From contig JBAMDO010000321.1 of NCBI GenBank assembly GCA_037074765.1, positions 1 to 43,291 of the forward strand: a stretch of DNA of 43,291 nt, given 5' to 3'. This stretch comes from Mansonella perstans. Its lineage: Eukaryota; Nematoda; Chromadorea; Rhabditida; Onchocercidae. This document shows positions 1-13,400 of the stretch, one piece after another. How positions within the stretch are numbered: the first letter of the stretch is position 1; the number at the start of each line of letters is the position of its first letter. The notes beneath the pieces are model-generated. The model did not search any database, was not told the DNA's origin, and was given only the letters and a program-made list of their open reading frames with translations. A program made the translations under genes and the position numbers.

Positions 1-745
1 ATACTCCACGAATCCTATCTTGCTAATTGAAATTGATAATCCTAATTAATGATGTTTATTTCAAATAATATTCCACTAATTTTCTTTAAGGTTATTATTA
101 TTTTCAAGAGTTCAACAGATTATTTCTGTCTGGATTTTATGGTTGGATTAATCGAGGTTATTTTTTTGTCTCGGAGAAAATGATTAAATTCATCGATACC
201 AAATGTTTTCTATCTTTCATTGTAAGCTCTCGCAAAGTGCAATTTAACTTCGCAAATATTATTTCTGGATTCCTCATTTTTTTTTCTTAGTTTGATCGTC
301 CTACATTCTTTTTAGAATATTTCCTCTTCACCGTAAAAATCTCAATTTAATATCAAATAATATTTGAAAATCGTTGAAGTTTGCAATGCAAAAGAAAAAA
401 ACGGTAAATAAACAACGAGAAACATTACTGCTACAGTGACAATTATCACTTATCAGTAAACACAAAATCTACGCGCATTCGTTTCAAAAAATATTAAAAT
501 CGAACTAATTATTCACAAATGGAATATTTTAATCCAATAGTTTCCTTCACTTTTCTCTTCACTTAATAATTCGATTAATTATGTATTACTTTTGTAATCA
601 TTTCTGGTTAGCTTGAATTATAAAAAGAAAATAGTTCATCAATTAAAAATTTCAAGACAAGTTTTTGCTACTTTTGAATAAATTGTAGAAATAATGAACA
701 GATGAAATGTGATGATAGCAACAAGGAAGATTAAAAGTAACCCCT
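1..745. other. Intergenic, AT-rich, no gene seen
   Basis: No exon with matching splice sites and no RNA fold was recognised here apart from the tRNA terminator at its right end. Base composition is the same AT-rich background as the introns further right. Confidence 0.5.
733..736 (-). terminator. RNA polymerase III terminator of tRNA-Lys
   Basis: On the minus strand a run of four T follows the tRNA 3' end after about ten bases. This is the usual short oligo-T stop for RNA polymerase III, and no other function is apparent. Confidence 0.7.
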
Positions 746-818
746 AGCCCGGTGCGGGGCTCGAACCCGCGACAGCCAGATTAAGAGTCTGGTGCTCTAC
801 CGACTGAGCTAACCGGGC
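746..818 (-). tRNA. tRNA-Lys (anticodon CTT)
   Basis: The minus strand reads as a complete 73-base tRNA. The acceptor stem GCCCGG pairs with CCGGGC. The D-arm contains TAGCTCAGTCGG (A box) and the T-arm contains GGTTCGAGCCC (B box). The anticodon arm CCAGA-CTCTTAA-TCTGG places CTT at the anticodon, which decodes AAG as lysine. No intron is present and the CCA end is not encoded, as expected for a eukaryotic nuclear tRNA. Stems are intact by eye, so it is probably functional. It matches the usual metazoan tRNA-Lys(CTT) layout. Confidence 0.96.
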
Positions 819-2261
819 TTGCCCCGTATATCTTTTAGAAAATTTAGAAAGTTAAATTTTGTAACGATAAAGATCCAAAAGCTCAACTGTGATATATTTT
901 TGATATAAATCATTAATTTTAACACTAATATAATTAAAAAGTTCACCTTCTAAACTTTCGTTTTCTTTTCTTCAACATTAAAAAGCAAGATGAAAAGAAA
1001 CTTCATCAAAATTGAAGAGTTAACATATTCACAGGTGTTACAAACAACTGAATAATAAATCCAATTAATAGTAATTGTCAACAAAAAAATATTTACCTTA
1101 AAATTAAAATCTGTTAAAATTAAAAAAATAAGGAATAAAAGAAAGAAATTCGAAGAAAAATAAAATAATTTTATTAAGATAAACAATTCCTGTCCAACAA
1201 TAATGACAAAGATTTTTTTGAAAATAGAGCTGCCACAATGTCATTTTGATTCATTTGCAAATGAATTTAAAAATTTGGAACACAATCAATTAAGGCCAAT
1301 GATTTCAAAACTTTCCAATGGTTAAAAAATGCCGAAAAAAAATCGCCATCAGTATCTAACATCCATCAACATTGTGTGTTACATAGAGGTCACATCAAAT
1401 ATCTTTTTTTTAAATGTTTTTTTCTTTCTCTGAAGATAAATTCTTAAATAATATTTTTGTGTTGATTTTTTTTTTTTTGTTTCCTAATAATATTGAACTC
1501 CTGATTGTAAATTTTAATTTGTAATGTCAAAGGTCAAATGATATTTCATCAATTTTTCAAGGATTTTTTCTATAGAAATAATTATAATTATAGTGCGATT
1601 GCAAATTTAAATAATAATCATCTAGACGAGTGAAGTATTGAAAGATAACAAAAAACTTTGGTATGAAGTTTAAAATGGAAATCCACTCGCTCTTTTTTCT
1701 AAAATATTAAATCTAATTAAACTGACTGTTTGTATTATGTTATTATAAAAGATATCATTATTCTTATATGAATTCTAAAATAGATTTTATGAATAAAAAA
1801 AAGAAGAGAAAAAGAAAAAATAATTTCATTGAAAATAATATTTAAATAAAAATGAAAGTGTCTGATGAAAAGCGAAAAATTAGTGCTGAAAATTTTAACT
1901 GTTGTATTTCATTGAATAATGAATCTGTAGAAGCTGTGGTGCAGTACATGATCTAAAATAGTGTCATTTGATGAACTTTGACCCAAAAAAGGGGTAAATA
2001 CCATAGCGAAAACAAGATTTTGTAATAAAAATGATGTTAAACTTTTCATTAAAAATAGACAAAAATATGAAAAATTAATTAATATTTAGCAAATTTCAAG
2101 CATAAAATTCAAATATTAAATGGTAAATTAATTTGCTATAACAGTTATGAAGGTCTTTCCACTTGACAGATTATACTAAAACCGAAACAGTAATGTCATC
2201 GGATGGCTTTACTGACGATGAATGTTGTTGTCATTAATTTGTATTTATATATGTTTATGCA

Positions 2262-2425
2262 CGTGTGGTGTGTGTGTGTGTGCGTGTGTGTGTGTGTGCG
2301 TGCGTGTGTGTGTGTGTGTGTGAGTGTATATATAAATGTGTGTGTGAGCGTGTGTGTTGTATGATGTATGACTGTGTGTGTGTATGTGTGTGTGTGGTGT
2401 GTGGTGTGTGTGTGTGTACGTTGAT
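2262..2425. repeat. Compound TG/CA microsatellite
   Basis: About 160 bases of alternating TG on the plus strand, interrupted by GC, TA and GA variants and by one short unique stretch near 2,357-2,370. It has the appearance of an ageing dinucleotide repeat. Reading frames through it give Val/Cys or Thr/His repeats and are not genes. Confidence 0.95.
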
Positions 2426-3749
2426 GATAGTTGTGATGATTCTGTTTTCGTTGGTGTCATTAGTACATTAAGAAGAAATGAGGACAATAGCAGTCGTATC
2501 AGTGCTATTCTTCACTTCATCCCCTTCCCCCAGTATATTCCTGCAACTTTCAAATCTACTCAAGAGTGATGTTCTCGAGATTTCGTCAATTTTCCTTCAA
2601 AATAATAGCAAATTGTGGCAATTGTGAAAAATTGATTATTTAACACATTGCCAAAACATACTTTTATTTCTTCATTAAAATAAAAATTTTTCCTCTTTTT
2701 ATAATCAATTAACTCACTTATCATGACGCTAATTAATGAAATTACAAAGCATAGAAGTACAGAAGAGTTTGTTTACATGCCTTTATTCTCTCATATAAAA
2801 AATGTAAAAGAAAATAGAAAATTAAGATGAAAAATTCAATGATAAGATGAAGAAGATAGCATTGTACGGTACGGTACTGATATGAAGATAACAAATCTAG
2901 TTACTCATTTGTACAAAAAGATTGCGCGCTTTTTTTTTTCACTATCACTACCTATAATTTACATTTATATTATTTTAAAATTATATATACAATTTGGTGT
3001 GGCTTATTAAATTTGTCGAAAATTTTTTACTTAAAAGATCATTTAAACGAGATATTGTTAATTTAAAGAAAAATATTCAGTACTGAAGAAAGAAATTACT
3101 AAATCCTTCCAGAGATACGTCATCTACAGCAGCAATAATATACGTTGACTATTGCGGTATCAACGTGAAATATGTTAACTAAAATGTAAACAATATATGT
3201 AACTAAGAAATTTCGAATTATCATAGCACGAACATGAAATGCGTCAAATACGACATTACAACACGAATAATTCGTACAACTAGCAAAAATAAATTTAATA
3301 AATTTATCAATTCTTAAATATTTCTAATATGCATACAGAAAATGTTAGATGATCTTTAATCCCAATTGATAAGTGATATCTAAGCAAGGAACAAATCAAT
3401 CAATGCGTATAATTATAATTATTGGTCTTATCAATAATTAGTGAATATAACATAGTATAATAAAAAAGCATTTTTTCTGCTTTCATTACTTCCGTTTCAT
3501 TATTGTTTCACTTTTAAATGAAAATATTTTGTGGTAGTTTATTTTCAGAGATAGCAATGATAAGATAGTTTGAACTGAGAGATCACAGGAAAACAAAAAG
3601 GAAATAATGAAAAAATTCAAAATTGTAATTGGGACGATAGAGAAAAGAAAAGATGCAAAAATTTTTAGTGAAAAAAAGCGTACAGTACAATAAGGTATAT
3701 GGAACAGTCCGATTATTTAAACATAGATTTAAAAATTCAAAAACATTTT

Positions 3750-3845
3750 ATGTCTTTATGTATGTTTATGTGTTTGTTTCTATTTATCTATGTGTCCGTA
3801 TTTATGTGTGTATGTGTGTATGTATTTATGTATGTTACGTATATT
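3750..3845. repeat. TATG/TGTG-rich imperfect microsatellite
   Basis: Imperfect repetition of TATG, TATT and TGTG units over roughly 95 bases. A long frame running through it encodes mostly Tyr, Val and Cys, is compositional, and has no splice context or recognisable domain. Confidence 0.75.
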
Positions 3846-4165
3846 TTATTTGTTCACTATCTAATGTACACATCATAAAAATAATTTGTAAGGATGAAGT
3901 TAAATGCTTTAGAAAAAAAAAAAAAAAATGGAAAATTTAAACAAATAAGCTTACAATATTCTCACATGCGTATGTATATGTGCGTATTTATAATAATAGA
4001 AATTAAATACTCTTAATTCATATATAGAAAGTTATGTTATTACTTATTGAATATATGCATCATTTGGAGTTAAAATAAAAAAGAAAAAGAGAAAAAATGA
4101 AATTTAAGAGAATAGAACATAACAAATAAAATTGTTTAATTTAAATTGAATCAACAATTTTATTG

Positions 4166-7100
4166 TTAAAACTTATTAACCTTTTTTGAATCAGTGATGC
4201 TATCGTTTTTCATCCCTTGTTGATATTGTTGCTTTTGTTGTTGCTGTTGAGCTATTTCACTCTGAACACTGTCATCTCGTTCTTTATTCCTGAAAATTTT
4301 CAATAATATTTAATTAATGGGAATTATTTTCTTAATAATTTGTAACTGTTAAATTAGTTATGAATGACAAATTTCATGCAATACCAATTATTTCAAGTTA
4401 AATAGTGTAAAATCATTTAATTTTGGATAGAAAAAAGAGTTACCAGGATTCATTTTAATACTATCTTTTTTTAGTTTTTTAGCTAACTCTCCGTGTAACT
4501 TCTATAATTAATTAATCAGTCAAATTCTTCAATTATAACATTTGAATTTTTATTCGTTAAGCAATTTTTGAATGTGGAAATATTTCAAAACGTAAACAGA
4601 TTTGCATTTGCCCTTATCTATGTTTATCTATTTGTTGACAATGTATTAATGATAATAAGCAGTACTTATCCACTTGCTAGTTGTTAGAAAAACAGGTTTT
4701 GTCAATATTTTATGAAAATTAAAAATAGAAACCAGTTGGAGATACTATCATTTTTCCATCTTGATATAGCTGTCCTTCGTTTTGATAACCAAGAATTCAA
4801 ATTTGATTGCCATTCTGTTTCATCCTCATCAACATTACACTGAAATTAACAGAAATTAATTCGAAATGCATAAATTTTCAAGTTTATTTGGTAATATCAA
4901 ATTTTACCTAATTTCACCTAACAAGAATTCAATTTACACTTTTATTACGGATTTTACAAAAAAAAATTTCCGTCAATTTTCCCACTCTTACAAACAAGAA
5001 AGTCAATACTCATGTCCCTTATAAAGGACAAAGGTCAATTATCATTGTTATTACGGGTTTTATACGGAAAAAATTCCGTCAAATTTCATATTCCCCACAA
5101 AGGAAAAAACCAATATTCACTTTTATTACGTGTTTTACACAAAAAAAATTATGTCAATTTTTACGTTCTTCACACTTCCCATTAAATTAGTGGTTTTATA
5201 GACCGCGCAGCTAATCTTTGAAGGCGACAGTCCAATAGGCGAAGGTTTCTTTCCAATGCAAAAAAATCTGACTAATTTTTTGTCAACCAAGTTTATTGCC
5301 AAATTATTAGAATTTGTCATTTTTGGATTATACGGTCCCTATTACAAACAAAAAAACTAAATTCACTGAATTTACTTAAAATTTTGATCGAAAATTAAGA
5401 TTTTTAAAAAAAAATTCAACAATTAATTCAGTGCACCATATTTTTGCGAACATCATCCCGTGTCCTCTTCTGCTGTTCGGAGATGATAAGTTGCTGTTTC
5501 GCTTGTTCGCATAAAGCAATTGCGCCTGACTGTGCGGTGACAAATTGTAGAGGATTATGTGCTACCTACAAATTAGAATGGAGGTAAATTCCACAAAACA
5601 TACCATTTAAATTCTTCATTTCTTTTAATTATTTAGTGGAATTGATTTGCCAAAATGTTTCTTTAGTGATCAAGTATAATGAAATAATGATTTTTCTTCG
5701 TCGATTTTGAAATTTATCGAACTTGAATTTAAATATTTGTTAAAATATTTCTCTATTGGTTTAAAGTAAAGAAACACTTTGTTTAAGAACATTTCCAATA
5801 TTTCAAGTGACATTTCAAAAAGTTTACAACACAAAGATTCACAACAAAAGCGGGAGACATCATAATTAATTTGTTTCGGATTTTCACTAATAAAAGTTAC
5901 AAATTGAAGCAATTTTTACAAGTAATTTAAAAAAACAAATAGTAAATTCAAATATAAAACGATCATTGCTGTATCCAAATTATAGGTTAACATTTCAATT
6001 ATTAATTTAATTGATAATAAAAAAATTTTGCCATTGAAATAGCGAAAAAGTTTAAGATTGTCAAAAGAAATCATTCATCTGTTTTTTTATATTTTAAAAT
6101 TATTCTTAAATTTAATTGATGACCTTATATTTATGTTTGTCCTTGCTAATTAACTTTAAGCAATTTGAATTTTTTGAGTTTGACTGTTATAATTCCACCA
6201 TCCTAATATATTTTTCAGTAATCTCTCGACTAATCAGTAAAAGATGTTCTCAGTACATCGGAAAAATCCTTATTATTTATATAAATAAGTAAAAGATTAA
6301 ATGAAACGTTAAAATCCTTGAATTATTTTACACATTAAATTTAAAGTTAGAGGGGTTAAATTATATCGCTTCTCACTATATTTCGACCATTATAACTTAG
6401 TTTTTTAGTTAATCCATCGATTTCTGATAAAAATTTCAATCACTGTTCATCTCGTAAACATATTAACTAAGCGAAACTTTTCCACTCGTTTTATTTAGTT
6501 TCAATTTTATAAAGATTAAAAGTTTTAAATTGCAAATTTAAAATTCATCAAAATTTATTGGATTATGAAACAATTTAATGAAAATATTTATTTAAATTTA
6601 ATATGAATAATGAAATGGAATAATACCCCCGAAGTAAACTTAAGTTGCTGCCTGGTCGGAATGAATTGTTCACTATTTTCTGTACTGCGTTCGCTAGTAC
6701 AAGATGGACCGCTACGGCTATCATTTGTACCGGCCGAATAGCTGCAAGGCAAATAATAAATGTAATGAAAATTTGATGAAAATTTTGAAAATAAAAATTA
6801 ATCAAAGTTTTCAAATCAAATTACTCCCTTTTTTCACTTCTGAAAAGTAAAAAGAAATATAACACGGAAAGTAGTATAAAAACTGCGACAAGTTAAAATT
6901 ACTTAGTTTGAAATTATAAGAAGGTTAAAGCAAATCAATATCTAATGAATTAGAACTATTAAATTTTAAATTAAAATAAAGCAACGCGTTAATTTAGTTC
7001 TTCCTAATGGAAAAAAGTTCGAGTTCAAATTGTATTCCTCAAATGATATTTAAAGAAAAACAATTAAAGAAAAGAATTGATAAAATGAGGAAAAATGAAT

Positions 7101-10100
7101 GAATCAAAATTAATAGTTAATAATAAGTGAAAAAGAATCGAAGAACCTGCTCAGTTCTTCCGTGGAATATTCACTATTTAAATCGGCCAAATACTTCTTT
7201 ACTGTATAATTGTAATCCATTATTGCATCAACTCTCTGTAATAAAATTTCATTTTCGAAATACATATCTAATTAATATATAGCTAATACACTTTTATAAT
7301 ATTTACTGAAAAAACAGTATTGAAGCAATTTTTTATTAGGAATATTAAATATATGAATAAAGAATTTATAAATCCGATCTACACAAGAATTAGAAATACT
7401 GAGTATACACAAGTGACCATTGTGTAAATCTGCATTTATATTGCATATGGCATCTATCATAATTCTTTGTATAAAATATCAAGTCTGAGAGTAAGGAATA
7501 ATATAATAGAAAAGACAGATCTAATATAATTAATAAATCATTAAGTGTTGAAATGATCGATTTGAAATGTTGTGTGATTTTAGTAATTCACGTAATTAAT
7601 TATTTGTCAGAATAAAAGTAGCAATAATTTCATCATCGTTTTTTAAGTATAAAACAAAATAAGATAAGCATAATAAATGTGATGACTGTGATAATTAGTA
7701 CGATAATATATTTCAGCACGACAAAGTATATTAATCAGGATGAAATATGATAATTTAGCATGAAAATTAGTATGGTAATTTTGTGTAGCAATTGAAAAAC
7801 GATCTAAAATATTCAGCAACAAATTCCGGAAAGGTACGATTATTACACTTTTATTCGTTTTTTTCTTGAATATTTCCTAATGGTCAAAAAAAGAAAAAGA
7901 ACTGTGTAATTAAAAATTATCAAACATTATGCTGTAATCATTTCTTACATCCTAAAATTTTATATAGAAGCTGATAAGTTATATTTCAAAGGGAATTGAA
8001 ACAAATTTCAATTATGAATTTGATCTATTTCATAAATAAGCAATTGATCTATTTCATAAATAAGCAACGATGAATTCAGATAAAAAATGATTATTTAAGT
8101 CAATCGATAAGAATAAAATATAAGCGATTGGATGATTTGAACTGTTTTAATTATTTTAATTTGAAAAGAATAAAAAAGCAATGATTTTCTATGTTAAAAT
8201 ATGCTACAAAGAATATAAAAAATTTAATGAATTCAAAATTCCCACGCACACATGACGATGTAGTAATGTATTGCATCATATTGTTGTTCTTCATTGAATT
8301 ACTCAATAAATGATATTATTTTGGGGACATGATGAAAGAAGTAAGTAAAAATGCTTTTAAACCATTCCTCGCAAAAAACTAAACGGACAAAATAAACTTG
8401 GAGAAAGTTTTTTAAATTCAACATAACAAAAATGTTAATTATATAAACTGTTATTTTTTCTACAAGGAGTTGTAGCAAAAAAAAATCCATTGTAAAATGA
8501 TACAAAATATAATCAATTAAATAATCAATAGAATTTAAACAATCAGTTTTTATAGATTTGAACACACCTTGTCACCGATTACTTTGTTCAGTTCTGTATG
8601 ATTGGTTGTTTCATCGTTGAAACTGTAATAATATTTATGAAAATAATTTGTTCTGTGCGATGTGCAATAAACAGAGCACATAATAAATAAATAAATAAAA
8701 TCGCTCACAGAATTTCTTTTCGTTTTTTCCACTAAAAGAATCGAACATTTTCACATTATAATATGTTTACTGTTTTGTGAATATATTTATTGCAAATAAA
8801 ATGAACGAAATTATAAAATTTATCACGGCAAGTCAATTTATTCAAACTTCTAATGTGCAAATGTTGGAATTCAAAGTATTGTTCAAATGTGCTTTTATGA
8901 CCAGTCACTGATACATTGTATTAATTATAGCAATTCAAATATTTCTATTTATAACTTTTGCAGTAATTAAACTATAGGAACTAATTTTATAATTAGAACA
9001 AATCTTTTATGTCTTTAAAATACGCTAACTTTAGCCAAAACACGGCTAAATAGTCGTTATTTCATTTTGACATGAAATTATTGATAATTTGAATCTAAAT
9101 TCATATGTGTGTGTGTGTGTGTCTGTGTGTCTGTGTGTGTGTCTAGGTGTGTATGTTTATATGATTGTGTTACAATGAATGCAAGGAATAATCAATATCT
9201 ACAACACTATTATCATCAGTGACTAATTAATTGCTAGTTTATCCTCTCTTATGTATTTAAATATACATTATGGAAATTGTAGTGTCAACTGCAAAGATTT
9301 TATTGATAGTCTAATTGTAAAATGATAAATATTAAAATAAGCAAAAAAGCAGTATGCGAGTTTCTATCATTTCATCTATATGAACTATGAGAGTTTGTTT
9401 CATTCGAAGTTCTCAATTTACAAAACAGGCTGTCTCAATTTACGAAACAGGCTGCTCATATAATTTTCTTAACTATTATTGCAGTATCAGTTATGATTGA
9501 GAAGAGATGGAAATGTTTCTAATCAATGTTTGATCATATTATGATGATATGTGTTATGTAATATCTTAAATGATATGCCTAAATTCTTTTTGAAAAATGA
9601 TAATGATAAGTAATAGGCATGCTAATGTCAATTTTATTTCAATCAAATATTGTAATAAAGTTAAGAAATAATCAATAAATTGTTTACCTAACTTGTTCAA
9701 CAAGCGATAAAACAACATTAACTAAATCGAAATTTGGTCGACCAAGAATTGTACGTAATGATGGATTTGGATAATGTCGACAACTGGATAAATGATATTG
9801 GATTAACGGTTCCAAGGCTGTATAGTCAAGTTGTGGCACATATACGACACAGTTGCATGCATTAAACAGTGCCAAAATTGTTGCACAAAACTGAAAATAC
9901 ATTTTGATAATAATTTCATTGAAGTTTCTTTCGATGATCTTATTGAAAAGCTTTTTAAAATTTATTTTAATGAACGAAAAAAATCGTAGAAAAAAAAAAG
10001 TATTACAATTTCTTGTTGATAATTGAGAAAAAGAAATAAAGATAAAAGAGGAAAGAGAGAAGAAAAGATTTTTTTTGCAATTTTAAAAATTTAAATTTTT

Positions 10101-10404
10101 GAAAAGATTTACATATGAAATTTAAGGAAAAATGTCAGCAAATGTATGAAATATTATTGAAAATGCTAGAATTTGTTTATTTTTCAAGAAATAACTAAAA
10201 TAGAAGAAGTCTTTGGATTGAACAAATTTGACTTATCCTTTTTAGCGCAAAGAATCAAATTTATACTTTCACGGATGCATCAAATTTCCGCGCAAATAAT
10301 TATAATAAAATCAAAAGAGTTCCTTCATATCTGAACATACCCTTCGAATTCGTATACTGTCGTAGTCTTCGCATTTTGAAAGCTTTCCAACGCTAGATAC
10401 CAAT
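4166..10404 (-). CDS. LMO7/LIMCH1-like gene, 3' block of eight exons
   Basis: Eight minus-strand exons, all with GT-AG ends and agreeing phases: 10404-10341, 9890-9688, 8622-8568, 7235-7147, 6741-6627, 5565-5437, 4839-4733 and 4289-4166, with TAA at 4168-4166. Joined to the CH-domain exons at 16.1-17.1 kb they give residues 156-449. Residues 374-395 read CNVDEDETEWQSN then LNSWLSKRR. I relate this to the W-x5-W-x3-RR type motif of the DUF4757 region in LMO7/LIMCH1, which are actin and adherens-junction associated proteins. This family link is from memory and moderate. Around residues 292-330 the protein is Ser/Thr-rich, 331-373 looks helical, and the tail is Gln-rich. No LIM or PDZ domain is encoded here. 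The ATG|GTGCAC donor at 5437 and TG|GTTTCT donor at 4733 are weak but are the only phase-consistent choices found. Confidence 0.65.
4436..4508 (-). other. Possible skipped or cryptic exon in last intron
   Basis: Between the last two exons the minus strand has an acceptor TATAG, an open stretch reading KLHGELAKKLKKDSIKMNP, and a donor G|GTAACT. Its only open phase does not fit the donors of the preceding exon. If spliced into the final exon it would switch to a frame that stops after about a dozen codons. It may be a chance signal or an alternative exon. The main model leaves it out. Confidence 0.2.
4936..5165. repeat. Three diverged copies of an intronic repeat
   Basis: Three related units start near 4,938, 5,046 and 5,118. 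Each has a TTATTACGG-like start, an A-rich run, then CCGTCAA or TGTCAA and a T-rich tail. They lie in the intron between the exons ending at 5437 and beginning at 4839. The units are diverged and unequally spaced, so this is an old tandem duplication and not an active satellite. Confidence 0.7.
8020..8067. repeat. Perfect 24-bp tandem duplication
   Basis: The unit TTGATCTATTTCATAAATAAG plus CAA occurs twice head to tail without a mismatch, inside an intron of the minus-strand gene. Perfect identity suggests a recent slippage event. Confidence 0.9.
9105..9153. repeat. GT microsatellite
   Basis: About 49 bases of GT repeats with CT interruptions, intronic to the minus-strand gene. Confidence 0.9.
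9411..9454. repeat. 22-bp tandem duplication
   Basis: Two adjacent 22-bp units beginning TCTCAATTTAC and ending ACAGGCTG differ at one base (A or G). They lie in an intron of the minus-strand gene. Confidence 0.9.
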
Positions 10405-13400
10405 CTGTAAAGAGTTAAATTTAGATAAAAGCCACTAGATAATTATATCTTTTAATGAATAAACGAAGACAAAATATTGCAACATTAATTTATGATAATT
10501 TCAGTGGAAACAAATTAAGTTTCTATTACTGAAGGAACGTATTAAAATATTAGAAAGAACATTTCAATGTAGAGTTGCGAGGAAATAAAGTAAATATTTC
10601 ATAAATGTGATCGATTAAAATTTAAATAATAAAAAAGAAAAATATATTAAAATGAATGAATTGGATTATTTTGTGCTATTCCCTTTTGGTCCATCATTTT
10701 CGCATGCATTAAAATTTTACTATTTTATACAAAAAATCAATACTTATTGTTGATTTAGAAAAAAATTAATGCCTATTGTTGATTTAAAATACTTGATATG
10801 CTTAATTACATCCAATTTACTTTTTCTTCGCTTTTGTTAAGCTTTTTTTCCCTCATTTTTTCCCGCATTTCAACCATTGGGGAATAACAATAATAACACC
10901 GGCAGAGATCAAAATAATAACACAATGGTATGACAACATTAATGGCACTGTCATTCATCACTTCCGTTCTAATCGTGGAATAAAATGAATACTTTCAACA
11001 AAAACCGGTCACATACAACAATAAATAAATGGGAAAATTTTATTGGTAACATTTAGTTGAAAAAGTTTCCCTTTGGATTTGTAAAATTTCGGAATTTAAA
11101 ATTTAAAATTAATTGCAATGAATGTTTCACTGTTCACAAGAATTTATTGATTGGATTATGACGAATATTTCAAATGAATTGTCATATTGTTTGGTTAATT
11201 GAAAGTTTATTAATTATCAGCTCCTCATAAATTAAAATAATATGATTTAAGCATGAACAGCATAGTTTTGAAGAGTAAGTGAAAAGTAATTTACAACGAA
11301 AAGTTGCTGTTAGAGAGAATTTTCACAACCGCCTAATTTTTGTGTAAGTTGTTAATGCAGTATCATTACGATACAGCTGCGTTCTATTCTTATGAACAAC
11401 GATAGTAATTATTACGTTTAAGTTAAATTACAATCGTTGAGAAATTATAAAAATGGAAATGGCAAGAAACAAAAAGAAAAATTTACTGAGAAATTACTTT
11501 TTATTGTTAGAAATGAATTTCTAATTAATATTCATATTCTTTCGGCTTTTTTGTTTCATTAAAAAAATAATAATTTAGTTCTTTTCTTTGTAAGATACAA
11601 AAAATGAACAAATTTAAAGAACTTTACGGAACAAAAAATATCCACAAAGAACATTTCAAAGATTTAAATAAAAACTTTCAATTACAGTTTAAATTTAAAA
11701 GATTTTTTTGAACGAAACATTTTGCTTGAATTCCCATTTTTGATTAAACAATTCGTTGTTCTATTTGTTCCATTTAAAACTTCAAATATTATTCAAAAAA
11801 AAGGAAGAAAAAAATTGAATCAACCGAATTTGATTGTTATTTTCTGGAATATCACAATGGATGAATGGATATGAAATTCAATGCAAATTTCGTAGACTTA
11901 TTCTATTTGAATTTTGTTTAAATTCGTGTGGAATTTTTCAATATAATAATTAGGGTATCAAATATAGTAAGTGGAAGAAAAAGAATTTAAGATGGAAAGA
12001 ATGGATTAGTAACTGAAAAGAAATAATCAAGATAAGGAAAATAAAAATATGAATTAAATTTGCTTAATTTGTTACTTAAATTTAAACCTAACCAGTGAGC
12101 TGAAGTTTAACATGAACTATTTGAATGGATTAATAGAATTGGCATAAATTTCTGTGAGAAAATTTGATGACGTAGTCCACTACGAAACTTTGAAACAAAA
12201 AATAAATTAGATTCAGACAACACTATATAAATTAATAAGTTGAAATTAATTAAATGGTTGGAAAACTATTGAAAAAGTGAGAATCTCATTATTTCATTTT
12301 GCTTATTGTGAAATCAAATAAAATTGTATAAAATTTTTCAAAACTCACTCTAAAAATTTAATATTATCAAACAAATTATTTCAAAAAAATGATTAAAATA
12401 TCAAAAAACTGTCCAAAAATATTGAAAAATGGTTGGAAAATGAATAACAAGCAATTGATAAGCGATAAAAAATGATAAGATAAACAACATTCTAGTTATT
12501 ATCTATTAAAAGATTTTGAATTTTTCTAGAAATTCTAAAATTTTTTTCTAATAAATTCAAACAAGAAGACAAGGCAAGCTTTTATGTGCAAACGACTTTG
12601 ACCTTTTCTTTTTTGTTTAAGTGTTAGGGTCAATATATCTATTATTCACAATGAACAATGGATGAATGGACAGGAAATTCCGTAGGGAGCCAAATGGATG
12701 ATAATTGAGAGGTGGAAAAATAAAATGAAAGATCAAACAGCTTGAGCAAAAGATAAAATGACATGAAAAGGAATGGAATGGAAAGGAATGAAAACGGTAA
12801 AAAATTTAAAATTAGGTAATGTGGAAATTTTTTAATTTCTAAATTTATTTTACGAAAAATGACATGAAATAAAAAATCAACGAAAAAATTAGTGTCAAAT
12901 TGAAGAAATGTTTTTTTTACAAAAAAAAAAGTACACAAAAATTACTCAATCATTTAAGAGTGAGATTTATTTTAATAAGTAAATAAATGTACATTAATTA
13001 ACGCTCAATGAATAAATTATAAAATATTTCAATGCATAAACGTGTAATTCAATAGGATAATTTCATATTTAACATTGTAAATTAATTAAATGTTTAGTTG
13101 AAAAATATAATAAGAAAAAAAAACTTATTGAAATACGAAATGCAGTAGCAATAAATTTTTGCCATTTAATAATATAATATTTAAATACTTAATTAATAAA
13201 AATAGGGAGAAAAAAACAGAACCAAATTAAAAAAATAATAAATGAACTAAGAACAAGAAAGAAGAAGATCTGGAATAAACAAAAATTAATTTGAAATAAA
13301 AAATAATTCACAATTTGAATGGAATCAAAAAATTGATATGTTAAAGGCATAGAAAGGTAGGAAAAAATGAAATGAAAGGAAGAATTAAAGGTAATGAAGG

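Larger units (their letters stand above)
819..4165. other. Intergenic region with microsatellites
   Basis: Between the tRNA and the 3' end of the minus-strand gene there is no exon I can support. Open stretches overlapping the TG-rich and TATG-rich tracts are low complexity on both strands and were not called as genes. The right end of this region, just left of 4,166, should hold the 3' UTR of the minus-strand gene. The minus strand carries AATAAA at about 4,158-4,163, only a few bases after the stop codon, which may be too close to be the poly(A) signal used. Confidence 0.5.

Noticed and set aside
2245..2569. Overlapping open frames on both strands of the TG-rich tract
   Set aside because: They encode Val/Cys or Thr/His repeats dictated by the dinucleotide repeat, with no splice context or domain.
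3653..3940. 95-codon plus-strand frame rich in Tyr, Val and Cys
   Set aside because: Its length is due to the TATG/TGTG tract. The remainder is AT-driven Lys and Phe, so it is not a credible gene.
10795..10985. Open minus-strand stretch of about 62 codons starting KYSFYSTIRTEV
   Set aside because: It lies in the large intron, has no good acceptor and donor pair in phase with neighbouring exons, and such lengths are expected by chance at this composition.
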